In this document: in pieces, positions 12,406-25,616 of the stretch
Layout: every line of letters starts with the position of its first letter
Position numbering within the stretch: position 1 is the stretch's first letter
Source of the DNA: Paralvinella palmiformis
Lineage: Eukaryota; Annelida; Polychaeta; Terebellida; Alvinellidae
Direction of reading: 5' to 3'
NCBI GenBank assembly: GCA_025642065.1
Contig: JAODUP010000318.1
Coordinates: 62,001 to 126,000 of the forward strand
Length of the DNA stretch: 64,000 nt
Position numbers and translations under genes: made by a program
The notes under the pieces: generated by a model
What the model was told of the DNA's origin: nothing
Seen by the model: only the letters and a program-made list of their open reading frames with translations
Databases searched by the model: none

Positions 12406-13326
12406 GACGATATATACATATGACGGATAACCCAATTTAAAAGCCAACTTTTGTATTATCCCTATACTAGTATCAGCTAGCTATACCTTTATTATACTGC
12501 ATGGTGATCTAGTAAATTGTTTTATCCCCAAAGTATCCCACTACATACTACAAGACATAAATGATATTATCAGCTAACTATCTCACTATATGTGATTTTC
12601 AATCCATGATAACTTAATCGTAATGAGCATGCCGTCACGCGCACATCTGTGCCCAACCCCCTCCATACACATACAGAGCAGAAAATCACGCATCTCTTCA
12701 AAGTACCCCCCCCTCCCCGTAGTCACAAATCATCGGCAAGTGACTGGAAAGATGAAGAAATCTGGCAAAACAAGAATTCCACAAAACAAAACATTCCTTC
12801 GACGTGAACTAAGACGATCTTACTCGGCCAGAGACAGAGAGAGATAAAGAAATATGACTGAAGGCTCATCAGGCACGACTTCTATCATTTCAACCCCCCC
12901 CCCCCACATCACTCCGTTGGGTTCGGTGTCAGAGCAGAAATTGTAAACAGTGTATTATGATTTAGCATCGCTAACAGGCCCAGGATCACGCCTCCCGCCG
13001 GTCATGTGTAAACAACACGCTGTGGCTTAAATGTCATAAACCACGGCATCATTTAGGAGACTGGTCTACATCATCATCAACATCATCATTATCAACATCA
13101 TCATCAACGCATAACTACATCAAATGATGCGGACGGCTCAAAGCACCAAATAATTATTATCAATGCGTCTCTAGTTTACATCAATCAATATCTGACAACA
13201 AAAGGTCTTTCTATGGTCTAATTCAGTTATCAGAACAATCCACGCCAGCAGTAAACTACAGAAACATGCGATATTACTATATATGTTATATTATAATCTC
13301 TTTAGACTGTTGCATGTGCATTAAGA

Positions 13327-13440
13327 TGGTGCAGTGGTTAGACATCCAGCCCATACCTGTGTTTGTGAGATTCGTTTCTCTAGGTAGTCGCCCCCTCAGC
13401 TGTATGTCCAATGTGTGTCCCTAACCCAACTTGAGACTGA
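13327..13440 (+). repeat. Degenerate tRNA-like SINE remnant (second type)
   Basis: gatggtgcagtggttagaca resembles an A box and gagattcgtttctc a decayed B box. The following text (ctcagctgtatgtcc, ctaacccaacttgag) partly resembles that at 45531-45665, so both may come from one old family. Confidence 0.45.
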
Positions 13441-13620
13441 CTTGCCTACTATCTATAATCCAGACAACAGCTCACGTTTGTAATTAGATTACCGACACGT
13501 CTTGTTTTATTTGTAAAACAATTGGTGTACTAATTAAGTGAGGGTGCTAATGTCTTAGGATGTTTCAGCACAAATTAGGCCGGTACAGAGTGCTAAGGAC
13601 ACAAAGTTCTCAAGTCTCTT

Positions 13621-13794
13621 CGGGCGCCTCCATGGTCTAACTAGTAGCGCGGTTGGGCAGAGATCTATAGTACATCGGTTCAAACACTGGCCAGGCTACA
13701 TCAGAAGGGTGTTTCATCTTTCATTTCGCCCCATTACCTTTGGAGGTCACTCACCCCATTTAGCCTACATTGTGCACAAAAGTGGCCGTAAAAC
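13621..13794 (+). repeat. tRNA-derived SINE copy, mutated head
   Basis: Contains cgcctccatggtctaacta in the head, a degraded B box (ggttcaaacac) and a well kept 3' domain ending gtggccgtaaaac. The (ATC)n tail is absent. Confidence 0.85.
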
Positions 13795-14347
13795 AGAAAC
13801 ATTACATTTTCATTTCCTCAACTCTTTAGCAGCAGTGTGCTTAGACGTATACAAGATACACAAAAATCTGATATTGCAATGGGGACACTTGACCCAGGAC
13901 ACCAAACAATTAACGATGTCTAGTAATAGTGAAAAATACAAACAAGGTTTGGATTATGTATATAACTGACACTAATACTGATAAGAAACGTCCAAGTCAA
14001 CCCCAAAACTGTACCACCGTAATGTTATTTTCATTCATACAGCATCAAAGTGCCACCTATATCATAATGCACCCATACATTATTCACCAGCAAACCTTAT
14101 CAAATGTTGTTTATTTCATCCTGATGTAAGAGCTGGGTTCACACTAAACAACTTTAATCTGTTATGATGACACAATCTCCCATACCAATTTTTAAAAAAA
14201 ATTATACAATATCTATATTTTTAATTGATATAATTTTCATTCAAGGTGAAATAATTGTACTTCGTTACTAGTTTAAAAAACAAAAATAGCAATATATTTT
14301 ACCAAATTGAGACAGAAATTTCTCTTATATACACACTAAAAGTAAAC

Positions 14348-14533
14348 GGCCCCTCCGTAGTCTAATTGGTAACGCGTTGGACAACAGATCACTATCACCT
14401 GAGTTCGAATATCGGCGTAGGCATATCTGCAGGGTGTTTCATCTTTGACTTCGCTTCATTACCTTTGGAGGTCGCTCGACCCATTTAGCCTACTATGTGC
14501 ACAAAAGTGGCCGTAAAAAATAAACCATCATCA
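14348..14533 (+). repeat. tRNA-derived SINE copy
   Basis: Full head (tccgtagtctaattggtaac), B box gttcgaata, 3' domain and a short catcatc tail. Flanks share only agtaaa, so the duplication is short or decayed. Confidence 0.88.
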
Positions 14534-15314
14534 GTAAAAGAAATATAATGATTGCACGACATTGTGTCCAAAGAAGTCAACATCCTTCTTTAATACATCG
14601 ACGAGTCAAGCTTTCTAAATATAATTAAAGTAGTCATCATAGGGTTAGATCCGTCTTGTTACTTAACGATGTCACCTATTGTCACTGGAATCGGACATAT
14701 AATGAATGTATCAGGGCGTAGCTGCCCAAGGTAAACACTTGGTGTTAGATACTGTGTTGTTTCAGGAAGGATCATCAAATGACGTCTTCTCAGAGTGACC
14801 AGCACTATCAGTGTAACGGAAAAAAGTCGGCCAGTTGACCGACCTGTGACGTTGTCAGTCCGACGATTGTCATTATAACGTCAGTCTAAATGTCTGAGGA
14901 CCTTCCAACAATGATCGAGCCTTATTTTTTCCGTATTTTAGCACATACCTTACTGTACTGAACTAAACGTACATAGGAATTAACGGTACCGAGTTAGTTC
15001 GTAACATTTTCGTTGTATTTTGCACGGATTCGCAAGGACCGAAGTTTATCGAGTGCACTTTTTGATGTTCTCGTATTGATATTTTATCACTCATGCTCAG
15101 AATTGGTTTTGGTAATTTGTGTTCTCCTCGGTAGCTTCCCTACCTCTACATGTTGTCCTATGTTAACGACATTATATACTGACATTATGTCCTACGTTTA
15201 CAGCATTAACATAGGACATAATATCAGACAGTTTCAAAAGTTTTTCCTTTCCACTGCGCTGCAAGGATAGATGCCTAAATAGGACATACACAAGCGGCCA
15301 GATATACTACTTAC

Positions 15315-15401
15315 CATGAAGTGTGTCTGTAACAGGATCTGCCTCAATTCATAACATTCTCTTCTCAGATCATCAGAACAATCTTGTAGACATTCTAAAA
15401 A
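15315..15401 (-). CDS. CASK: CASK exon: L27B domain
   Basis: An 87-base, 29-codon exon with acceptor tgtttacag, donor GTAAGT and phase 0 at both ends. It encodes FLECLQDCSDDLRREC and then YELRQILLQTHFM. Human CASK has VLEEISCYPENNDAK then ELKRILTQPHFM (to residue 432). The ELR-IL-Q-HFM helix is the conserved end of this block. In human the protein continues with ALLQTHDVVAHEVY and then the PDZ domain. No such exon was found by eye between here and base 1, so the following intron is more than 15 kb or the exon is too diverged to see. Confidence 0.93.
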
Positions 15402-15869
15402 CTGTAAACACAACAAATGACTATAAAAGTGAGGTCATGATGACATGTTAACTGATAACTAACTGTCTGATCTATAATTAATAAAGTCCAACATCTACAA
15501 AAACTGTATAATAAATAAACATAATAATGGCTGATATGGCTTGGTCTGTAATTGAAAATCTTTGTAAACAACGGGAACTAACTTTAAATAAATTTACAAT
15601 ATATGACATATTAGGTGGAAAAAACCTTGCCAGTTGCCAGCTACATCTGACCTCCAGCACTGAATAACCATAACCATGGGTAAATAATCTCACACTCTAC
15701 CCACGAAGCCACAGAGGTATACAATTAAATGCCTCAATAAGCCATCACTGTATAATCTATTCCGTTAAAGACAACATTTTAAACTACAAAACCCCGGATG
15801 ATAACTGTCTAAACTCGACCATAATAAACAAATGTTAACATTTTACATACCATGTACATATATTAAGAA

Positions 15870-16036
15870 ACACACACACACACTCTCTCTCTCAACATAG
15901 TGCTCATAACACACACACACACACATTCTCAACATAGTGCTCATACATAACACACACACACACTCTCAACATAGTGCTCATACATAACACACACACGCTC
16001 TCTCAACACAGTGCTCATACATAACACACACACACT
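15870..16036. repeat. Compound (AC)n minisatellite, unit of about 40 bp
   Basis: Four copies of ctcaacatagtgctcata followed by (AC)n of varying length, lying between CASK exons 15401 and 16731. Confidence 0.85.
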
Positions 16037-16730
16037 TCTACATCATTTATTGTATATACTCATGTATACGACGAAGAAATGAATATGTTAAAATATGTTA
16101 GACAACACGCTACACAAGTAACAGACAAAAGTTAGAAATGGTGATGAAATTTACTGAGGAACAAACCAGACTATGATGGGCGATAATGCAAGAAATATAC
16201 ACTGACATGTACCATTTCAAAGAACACGATCACAGGCACAATTATATTGTATGTCACAATTCACATGTAAACTCAATATTGGGTTTATTCTGTATAGGTC
16301 GGTGCACAATAACACGCAGTGTCATATGATGGGGTATTTTAAGGCAGGATAAACTTCACATAGCTAAAAATTTGCATTCTGTCATAATAAATGATAGTTT
16401 GTTACTTGACTTGTATACAGATTTGATATAGATTCCAAAACTTTCCTTTCAAGTGACCATAAAAACAATTTGTCTTATATACAAGGTCAGTGTATACATG
16501 AATATATACATATATAAGGGAAGTGTCTACTGCTTCCGGCTGATGATGAAGATAATGGATGGTATGAGAGAATTCTAACTCACAAGGTGACACCACAGCC
16601 ATTAATGTGTATGTTCGGGGTGTGTTTGTGTGTATGTATGTGTGTGTGTGTTGTAGTGTAGTGTATGTGGCCAGTGAATGCGCACGTGTGTTGGAGAGAT
16701 TATTACACACACATATCTTCATTTACTTAC

Positions 16731-16811
16731 ATCATATGTTCTGTTTACAGCATCAGAAGGTGGTGTTCGTGCAGCAGTACTGAGAGAACGACAATTGATC
16801 TTGTCATATAA
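16731..16811 (-). CDS. CASK: CASK exon: end of L27A, start of L27B
   Basis: An 81-base, 27-codon exon with phase 0 at both ends, acceptor tcattgtag and donor GTAAGT. It encodes LYDKINCRSLSTAAR and then TPPSDAVNRTYD. Human CASK has LYDKINTKSSPQIR then NPPSDAVQRAKE at residues 380-404. LYDKIN closes L27A and PPSDAV opens L27B, the helix bundle that binds Lin-7/Veli. It is too short and lacks a start codon, so it would be missed by a simple open-frame search. It sits 26.7 kb from the preceding exon. Confidence 0.95.
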
Positions 16812-19242
16812 CTACAATGACAGAAACATAATTATAACATTAATTATATAAATGACAGAGATTCTCCTAAATGTACGAGTTAAACAAAACAATAATCATA
16901 GTTATATTATATGTTATACTTACAGAGAAGTTTGGTTATGTAATCAATAAAATAAAGTTTAATGTTAGATATCATCACATTACTAGTTATATTTACTATA
17001 TTGTATCAAACGTGTAGTTTAGTGTCAAAAATTTTAAAAATATTCTAAAATTCTAAAAAAAGAAGCTAAACTGTCAAAAACTAATATTTTCACATTTCTA
17101 ATGACGAGAAAGAGCCCTAAAAATCCATCAATTGATCAATAACTGATACGTCAACATATTAGGACATGCTAATATTTATACACAACAGTGAGCAGAAAAT
17201 TCAGTAGTTTACAAAAAAAAAACCCAATAAACAGTAAACATTGATTAAACCATGACCACTATAAAACCACTATGATGCCTCCTGATATGATCAACCAGAC
17301 CATTTACATAATACATGTGTTCCAGATTGTAATGTTTCAAACTACAGAAATATTATAATATAACCTATGACACCGTCTAATAAAATATAGTTCATTCAGA
17401 TGACAATTAGAGTGGCACAAATCAGTATGACAAGTACAACAATAAACCACCTAGAACATCATTAATAATCATCTATACACAAACAATGGCTCAGAGACAC
17501 TCAAGACATCATCTATGACAAAACGTTCATTGTTACGACCCATAAACAACAATGTTACAAAATACATTACCATTTAGTTAAAACAACGACTCAGTCTGAG
17601 AGATAGAAGTCAATAGTTGATGGATCACTGTTTAGAGTAACCCCCCCCCCCTTCTCTCTCTCAGTAATACACCAATCAATATAGTGAGGAGACAAGAGAC
17701 TTCAGGACAAGAATGATTGTTTTCCTTGTGAGGGTCGGTCGTATCAAGTGTGAAGACCGAGAGTAGTTTTGTCGGAACCGGCGAACTATTAGGTATTTAT
17801 TATACGAGATGATCATCTCAATCAAACAAATGTCATATTCTCTGGTCTGTGTTATGTTATACTTGCATATAGTTGTTCGTTACCAGTATGATATAACCGC
17901 CCCCTGGTGAATTGGTAAATAGGAAGGTGAACAACCCCGGAACTGGTCAGAAAAAATTACCCTTTATCGAGCAAATCATGTCTCTTATTGGCTTCCAAAT
18001 TTCGCACGGGCTCATCAATCATAACTGGACTTAGTAAAAACTGTATATAATTAAAGTAATAGTAAAATGTGTACAAAGAGACAAAGAACCCCCCCCAAAA
18101 AAAAAAAAATATATATATATATTTAAATATATAAAATAACACATGATGTCAAGGCACTGCTAGCTTTACTGATTTTCCTGATAGATGACAAGTAATGTGC
18201 GCAGGTGTGTGTGTGTGTGTGTGTGTGTGTGTCAGTATTCATGAATGTGTACACATATCAAGTTTAGATAGATCAATATGATAGGCTATTTTGTTTTCAG
18301 AATAATTTGAATACAATAAAAACTACAACCAAGTTCTTTATTAGAGTGTAGCTTTTTAGATTTTATTTCCATAAACATTATTTCTCTAACTATAAAATAC
18401 ATTGTTAAAATTGATTACACATAAAAGACAAATTAGAAGTGTTGGAGACAATACAGTTTAAACACATTTTTCAAGTTAGCCAGCATTTAGACTGTCCAAA
18501 TAGCATGTCTTATACATAATGGTATAATACATGATAACAGCTCATACATCTCACAGGGCCATTATAATCATGTATGTTGTAATATCATCCAGCCGTACCC
18601 CACATGTTGTAATATCACCCAGCCACACCCCACATATGTCGTAATATCACTCAACCATAACCGATATGTTGTAACATAACTGGGCCAAATCCCATAAGCT
18701 GTAAGGCTACTGCCCCATAGACCATACTTTATAATGTGACTGGACCAAATCCAAGACGGTAATTATACCTCTCACTATCAGCCAAAAACAAATCAACTAC
18801 AAACACAGGGAACAAAACCCTACACGTAAATAACATTTAGTAAACATGAAACTCTTATGTAATACTATATCAAGTGATAAACAATTTGTTTAACAGCTTT
18901 CATAATTATATGACAAAATTATGACCACAACTCCAAGTGTAATAATAATTTCAGTATTACCCCCCCCCCCCCCCGGCAAACACACACACACACACACACA
19001 CACACGCACTGATACTATCACATAATAAAACGTTTACACGTTACCTCGTTAAACAGCTTACTGTTGATAAACAGTCTACCCGTCACCTCGTTAACTGTGT
19101 CAGGTCAACATCAATCAAAATATAGCTCACCTGGTTACAGAGCTGACACCTTCTGTGACTTGTGTCAATCATTACGGCTCTCTTATGTCTATCATACATC
19201 ATAAGGACATTGACAACACATCAACAATCATATATCACAGTC

Positions 19243-19304
<62 letters not shown>

Positions 19305-19562
19305 TATCTATACACAACTACACGTAATCGTTTCAATATCCTCAAATATGATATCCTCAAAATGTCCTCAGCCGGGCAATTTATCAACACTTTCAGATAA
19401 CAGTAATTATTATTACCAAGTAAATATTCTAGAATTCCATCTGTATGAACAAACGTTCTGAACTTAAAGCCTGGCTACCATATACTGTAATACAATCTTT
19501 TTTATATTGTTGGAGATCAATGTTTAAGTTTTAAGCTGTATGTATGTATGTATGTATGTATG

Positions 19563-19627
<65 letters not shown>

Positions 19628-20015
19628 ATATATGTAGAGAGGTAGATGAGTAGGGTATATAGAATTTTCTATTGGAAATCAATAAGATACTGACATATGC
19701 ATCACTTACTGATGCTGCCTCAGGGTGATACTGGTTGGCAAACAAACAGATAGATTCACACACACACGCACGCCGGCGCGCGATTTAATCGTCTTAATTT
19801 GTTCTGTCACAGAAATGTCTTCAATCTAATAATAACCATTTTCTGTTATTTCTATATTGTACTAATTTCAGTTTGCTAATAACGAACACATGGAAACATG
19901 TCAACACATAGATAGACAGATAAATAGACAAATTGAGTGAGATATTAATTTAGTTTTTATATATTATTATGACGTATTCTTTTGAGCACAAAATCCACAG
20001 ATAACACCAATATTT
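16812..20015. other. Intron sequence with microsatellites
   Basis: Part of the 26.7-kb CASK intron. It holds poly-C at 17640-17651 and 18960-18974 (the latter followed by (CA)n), (TG)n at 18205-18232, a degenerate repeat with tgttgtaatatcac motifs at about 18570-18740, (TA)n at 19245-19300 and (GTAT)n then (TA)n at 19539-19622. No exon was seen. Confidence 0.6.
17895..17911 (-). promoter_or_regulatory. CTCF-like motif
   Basis: The minus strand reads ttcaccagggggcggtt, matching CASYAGRKGGCRS at all core positions. It lies about 1.1 kb upstream (5') of the CASK exon at 16811. Confidence 0.35.
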
Positions 20016-20022
20016 CACAGAC

Positions 20023-20690
20023 ACTGTTATCACCCATTGTAAACATGTACTGTTATCACCCATTGTAAACATGTACTGTTATCACCCATTGTAAACATGT
20101 ACTGTTATCACCCATTGTAAACATGTACTGTTATCACCCATTGTAAACATGTACTGTTATCACCCATTGTAAACATGTACTGTTATCACCCATTGTAAAC
20201 ATGTACTGTTATCACCCATTGTAAACATGTACTGTTATCACCCATTGTAAACATGTACTGTTATCACCCATTGTAAACATGTACTGTTATCACCCATTGT
20301 AAACATGTACTGTTATCACCCATTGTAAACATGTACTGTTATCGACCCATTGTAAACATGTACTGTTATCACCCATTGTAAACATGTACTGTTATCACCC
20401 ATTGTAAACATGTACTGTTATCACCCATTGTAAACATGTACTGTTATCACCCATTGTAAACATGTACTGTTATCGCCCATTGTAAACATGTACTGTTATC
20501 ACCCATTGTAAACATGTACTGTTATCACCCATTGTAAACATGTACTGTTATCGACCATTGTAAACATGTACTGTTATCACCCATTGTAAACATGTACTGT
20601 TATCACCCATTGTAAACATGTACTGTTATCACCCATTGTAAACATTTACTATTATCACCCACTGTACACAGATACTGTTATTTTGTTACC
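20023..20690. repeat. 26-bp minisatellite, about 25 copies
   Basis: Unit actgttatcacccattgtaa plus acatgt. Nearly all copies are identical; a few read tatcgaccc, tatcgccc or tatcgacc, and the right edge decays. Starts are exactly 26 bases apart at the left end. Confidence 0.97.
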
Positions 20691-21236
20691 ACATATAAAC
20701 AGCTGTCATTAATTAACCATTAGACAACAGTTCATGTCATTTATGAGTATTTAATTTCTTAACTCAATTACCAAGATGACTGATTACAGAAGAACGTAAA
20801 TCTAAAAGTTTTTTTTTAATTTTTGTCTTCTCGCACAATCATGCACATACACATTAGTATATGTTATGTACGTTCATATTCAAATTACATATAAAACTAT
20901 TATTAGATTCTAGTAAAATGCCTCTAGCGTATCCTACAAATGACACCAATACTCCATAATCAGTTTGTATGATTGAAAGTAAATTACTACTGCTGTTACT
21001 ACTACAACTACTAGTACCACTACTAATACAACTACTAGTACCACTACTAATACAACTACTGCCACAGCCAAGTTGGTAGATATTGGCAGATGACTAAAGC
21101 GGTGACCCCAAATGGAAAACAAGAAAAAAAACTGAAAACCGGATTTACACCATTCACAGAAATGATCCAGAAGAGAAAAAAACTGATCCGTGGAACATTG
21201 GCATCCCTGCTAAAGACAACCACTGAACCTATCAGA

Positions 21237-21426
21237 TGATGATGATGATTGATGTTTTATTGCCACTTTTGTGCACATGGTAGGCTAAATGGGCCGAGCG
21301 ACCTCCAATGGTAATGAAGCAAAGTCAAAGATGAAACACCCTTCAGATATGCCCACGCTGAGATTCTAACACGGGTGGTAGTTATCTGTGGTCCAACACA
21401 CTACCGCTAGACCACGGAGGCGCCCT
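21237..21426 (-). repeat. tRNA-derived SINE copy, full length with target-site duplication
   Basis: Minus-strand copy with (ATC)n tail, conserved 3' domain and head ending ccacggaggcgcc. Flanking duplication actgaacYtatcaga at 21222-21236 and 21427-21441, one mismatch in 15. Confidence 0.92.
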
Positions 21427-22047
21427 ACTGAACTTATCAGACATTTAATTACTGAGATATTAATAACTACTATTTACTACGTAAATCTGTAATAGAACCT
21501 ATCAGGCATTGTCATTGAGCCGACAGAAGTTAACACGTTCTTTTTAACATAGATGAATACTGCGACAACTCTCTAGAACATGTTGTACGATACAAGAAAT
21601 GATCTACAGAGAACAGTATCTATTGTACATAGTCACTGATGGCCTCGACGTGAAGTCACCGAGTGAATGAAAAGAAGACACAGAGATGAACAAAATCCGT
21701 GATTAACAATAGATGAATGACATCCGAGTCAAATAATATATCATACACTCCTTATGGCTGAATAGCAGCTATTTATATAACAATTATTCACGTTAGTTTT
21801 AGTTGCAATCTCTAAAAGTCTTAAGATCTCCACTTGTTGCACCTAGCAGTCTATGGTGCTGCCATCTGCCTCAGATGTTACTCAACTCAATACCCATATT
21901 AGGCTGAGTATAACACTATGACAAAGCATATACGGTAATCCGTCTGTTGTAGTATGTGCATAAAAACAAATATTGACAAACAGTGTGGCGTAAACTATAT
22001 AAAAGATTACTATGACATCTAGAGATGTTTAGATTTACGGTCATTAC

Positions 22048-22131
22048 CTCATTGGACAGCCAGAGTAGAGTACACAGACGTACAATGGCTCTGCGATGAC
22101 GCTGGTCTCCGTAATCCTCGACACTGGACAT
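22048..22131 (-). CDS. Possible alternative first exon (28 codons)
   Basis: ATG at 22131, an in-frame TAG six bases upstream, 28 open codons and donor GAG|GTAATG in phase 0. It encodes MSSVEDYGDQRHRR, then AIVRLCTLLWLSNE. The next CASK exon (16811) begins in phase 0 with LYDKIN, so the two would join in frame. A TATAAAG on the minus strand at 22165-22159 is about 30 bases upstream, which would put the transcription start almost at the ATG; that makes either the TATA box or this ATG doubtful. No homology is recognised. A frame this short arises easily by chance. Confidence 0.2.
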
Positions 22132-22712
22132 CACCTACCAGATAATGAAGCCTCCCCGCTTTATAAACAAACCAGTTCTTATGTCTGATAATGGAAGCTC
22201 CCTGTACTGTAAATATTAGTCGGCATGTCACCGTCGACCAAGTCCTGAACCTCTATCTCTGGAGAGTATGCAATTAGTGTTGTTAAGTGAAATGTCCTAT
22301 TTAAAATGTTTTATTTTATTGATCCAGAGAGCACATGTCTCAAGTCCATATGGTCTAGTTATCATAGGTTATTGTCAGTGGATTAATCCAGATGCACACG
22401 GCAATTCACAGATCATGATCTACACAAAATGATCTACGCAACAGATAATTCTTCACTGCATCTGATTCCTTCTTATATCCTGCCGTATAAGCAGATACAT
22501 TGTTACAGACACAGATCAGTTTAAAGAATCTGTTAAAATCCACTCAGTGTTCCTATCTCTAATACTGAAACCATCTCCACAGAAGGTCGTGTTTGTGTGT
22601 GGGAGGTATGCTTGTTTGTGCACGCGTGCTGGCTAAAATGTGCACACTTAAGCCAGTCATGTAAGGCCAAGCTGATCAAATAGGTTCACATTACATTTGC
22701 TAAGAACAATTA

Positions 22713-22716
<4 letters not shown>

Positions 22717-22746
<30 letters not shown>

Positions 22747-23860
22747 TCTATCTCTGCCTCCCCCTTTCCATATATATATATATAATCTATCTCTGGAACA
22801 TGTGTGCATGTTCCCTGAGGAATTATTTTGATAAACTATATCAGAATTACTTCACATAGACATACATACTGGCCACATCTCATATGTTAAGACAGCCCAC
22901 ACAAAGTAACATCTTGGTAACAGTATGATACAATGCCATTCCTTAGATGATAAGGTCTTCCAATGACTGCTCATAAACAAGGCCAAGTAGACACCATCAG
23001 CCAACATTAGCCATGTTCCATTATCATTAGTAGCTAATCCTCACAGCATCACACACAATTACACATTAACGTCACCGTATCCCTTGTTAAACAGTCTACA
23101 AGTCATCATCGTATACATCACATATATAACACCATGTCATAACTGATTATGTCCTATCAGTATGGTACTGCATATCTGGACAGCCAGACAGCTCCCAATA
23201 AACAGTGTGTGTGTGTGTGTGCGTGCGTGCGTGTATGTCCAGGCGCACGTGTGTGTGCATGTGCGTGTATATTTTGGATAGCCAAAACATATTGGGATAA
23301 CCCCCCATGCCACAGATCAGATCCACACTACAGCTACAGCATCGAGCACTTGACATAGCACAGCGAAAACGAAGTGGCTCCCTCTAGCGAATGTCAACTG
23401 CTGGCTGGTTGGCATAACGAGTTATTTAAATAGCCCTCGTTTTGTCAATGATGAAAATCAATGCACAAACAGCTAATAGTTTACATCTACTACCGCCAAA
23501 GAAAAACCTATATGATAACCTATAATTGCCATCAAAGTGTAAGTTTTTTATGTACTTTTTTCATATACAATGATCTGTGGTGCTCAACTTCCAACTTCAT
23601 ACAATGCTTGGATAGGTCTTTGGTATAATACCATAGTCACCATTACGTATCTTTAGCCTATAAAATCCTTTAAATACAAAGCTCCCTGCCAATATGAGCT
23701 GACATTTCATTTCCGAAGCTTCCCTGATTGCTCGTACACTGACTACCAATCATCGACAGAGCTTTGTCATAGTTTATACCGGGATGACAGTTGCACCAGA
23801 AAGATGAATGTCTTCTACAGTCTGGTAAACATTTTCTCGGACTTGATATGATCGAAGCTT

Positions 23861-23914
<54 letters not shown>

Positions 23915-25150
23915 GTAACCATTTATTGATAATATATACCGGTACAGCTGATAATGATAGTAAATGGAATATCATACTTGGCCTACCTCAAGGATGAGAG
24001 ATGTGTATTGACCTGTGTCTGTCAAAACATCGTCAATCATCAGAAGAAATTTAGTTTTTTTAGTTGACGTCGCCGCGTACCTACAAGTTAGGTTCCCTAT
24101 AACATGAGAACCCCCTTGGATTAATCTCTCCCTCCGGTCGTTTGCTGCTTTTGATACGAAACACTAAAATAATACATACAGTCAATATAACCTACACACA
24201 TCCTTGCTTCCAGTGGAAAATAAATCGATCGCTTAAATTACTATTTTGGCTGATTAATGAAGTGTTTTTGAATGGCTCAGTTAGTAAATTCTTATGATTA
24301 CATCTATATTATTATTATTATAATTATTACTATTATTATCAGTGGCGTACGCGCGCGCACACGCGCGCACACACACACAGTGGTAAAACAATATCACCAT
24401 TCATCTTAAACTGTGCCAAACCATTAGAACCCTTTATACACTAAGATGTCCCATGTAGGAAAATCTGGTTAAAGCTGGTACTTGAGCTACCTTTAGGGAG
24501 TAGGTGTGACAATATGAGAAATCACATCGAGATCCACTTTTATGGTGAAATAAGAACGACATTAAACAAGACCAACTATACCGTGCAACACCTCAAAATG
24601 TAGGTCAATCTAGTATAATCAAACACTTAAGCTGTACGCTACTGATACCCTATTGATACACCAATATCAGCCGCAGTATGCCTAGTGACAGCACATAAAT
24701 GTAAAATTTGCAGAAATATTAGATTTAGCACTTATAACAGCAAGAGATAAAGTTTCTTAACAACTTTTGCTTATTATTAATATTATAACTCAAGTTTATT
24801 ATAGTTTTACATACACACACACACACACACACACACGAACACACACAACAACAACTGAGTATTACTAAAGCCTCAGTTTCAAATAATAAAGCTAATTATT
24901 TCCCGCATAACATATTAATGTTAACAGTAATTAAACACAAAATCCAATTAAGACAGAGACGCTGAAAATAAGAATTATATTTATCAATATTACTAAATAA
25001 ACAAAAGCAAGAACCTTCAATATGCCATGGCTATATACCTACCACCAGGTGGCACCACTCTACGATCAATGTGTATTAGCAGTTGAGCATCACCATTTAA
25101 TATCGAGTGAGGCAATGGAACCTCTGTGAATCATTTATTCAATAAATGTG
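22717..25150. other. Intron sequence, no exon recognised
   Basis: Contains (AC)n at 22717-22744, (TG)n compound at 23203-23270, (TA)n at 23868-23911, (CG)(CA) at about 24350-24380, (AC)n at 24813-24835 and the CTCF-like motif at 25041. No coding signal was found. Confidence 0.55.
25041..25059 (+). promoter_or_regulatory. CTCF-like motif
   Basis: accaccaggtggcaccact contains CCACCAGGTGGCAC, a full match to the CCASYAGRKGGCRS core. It lies in the 26.7-kb CASK intron. Confidence 0.35.
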
Positions 25151-25152
25151 TT

Positions 25153-25319
25153 GATGATGATGATGATGACTGTACCCATGGTAGACTAAATGGGCCAAGC
25201 GAGCTCCAAAGATAATGAAGCAAAGTAAAAGATGAAACACCCTTCAGATATGCCAACGCTGAGATTCGAACTCAGTGATCTGTGATCCAACGCGCTACCA
25301 ACTAGACCACGGAGCGCCC
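25153..25319 (-). repeat. tRNA-derived SINE copy with target-site duplication
   Basis: Minus-strand copy with (ATG)n at its tail side, 3' domain slightly diverged (ggccaagcgagctccaaag) and head with B box gattcgaactc. Flanks repeat taaatgtgtt at 25143-25152 and 25320-25329. Confidence 0.9.
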
Positions 25320-25585
25320 TAAATGTGTTAAAGTACTAAGATATATTAACTATTATGTAAAGCACACACACACACACATAATTAAGTAGTTATACAATTC
25401 TATAAATCAGTGAATTGATATAGGTCCCTAACCAGGATAATCTGGAAGTGAATGTTTTACAATATAATTTCAGTATGTAGAAGCTTTCACCCCCCCCCAG
25501 AAAGTTATGTTTATTTTGACTAAAACTCTATTATTGTATTACTATTATTACTATCAATCAAAAATATAATATTATTACTTGTCAG

Positions 25586-25616
<31 letters not shown>

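Larger units (their letters stand above)
10668..13320. other. Non-coding intron sequence
   Basis: AT-rich sequence with (TA)n at 11237-11272 and 12369-12401, poly-C at about 12706 and 12893-12905, and the CTCF-like motif at 11914. No exon was recognised on either strand. Confidence 0.5.

Noticed and set aside
14030..14090. Minus-strand stretch with Gly-Gly-Thr-Leu, reminiscent of the CASK PDZ loop.
   Set aside because: No other PDZ residues in frame and no splice sites; the CASK PDZ domain is normally very conserved.
20023..20690. Regular direct repeats that could look like a CRISPR array.
   Set aside because: Units are contiguous with no spacers and the context is a eukaryotic intron; the same holds for 54747-55338 and 40667-41100.
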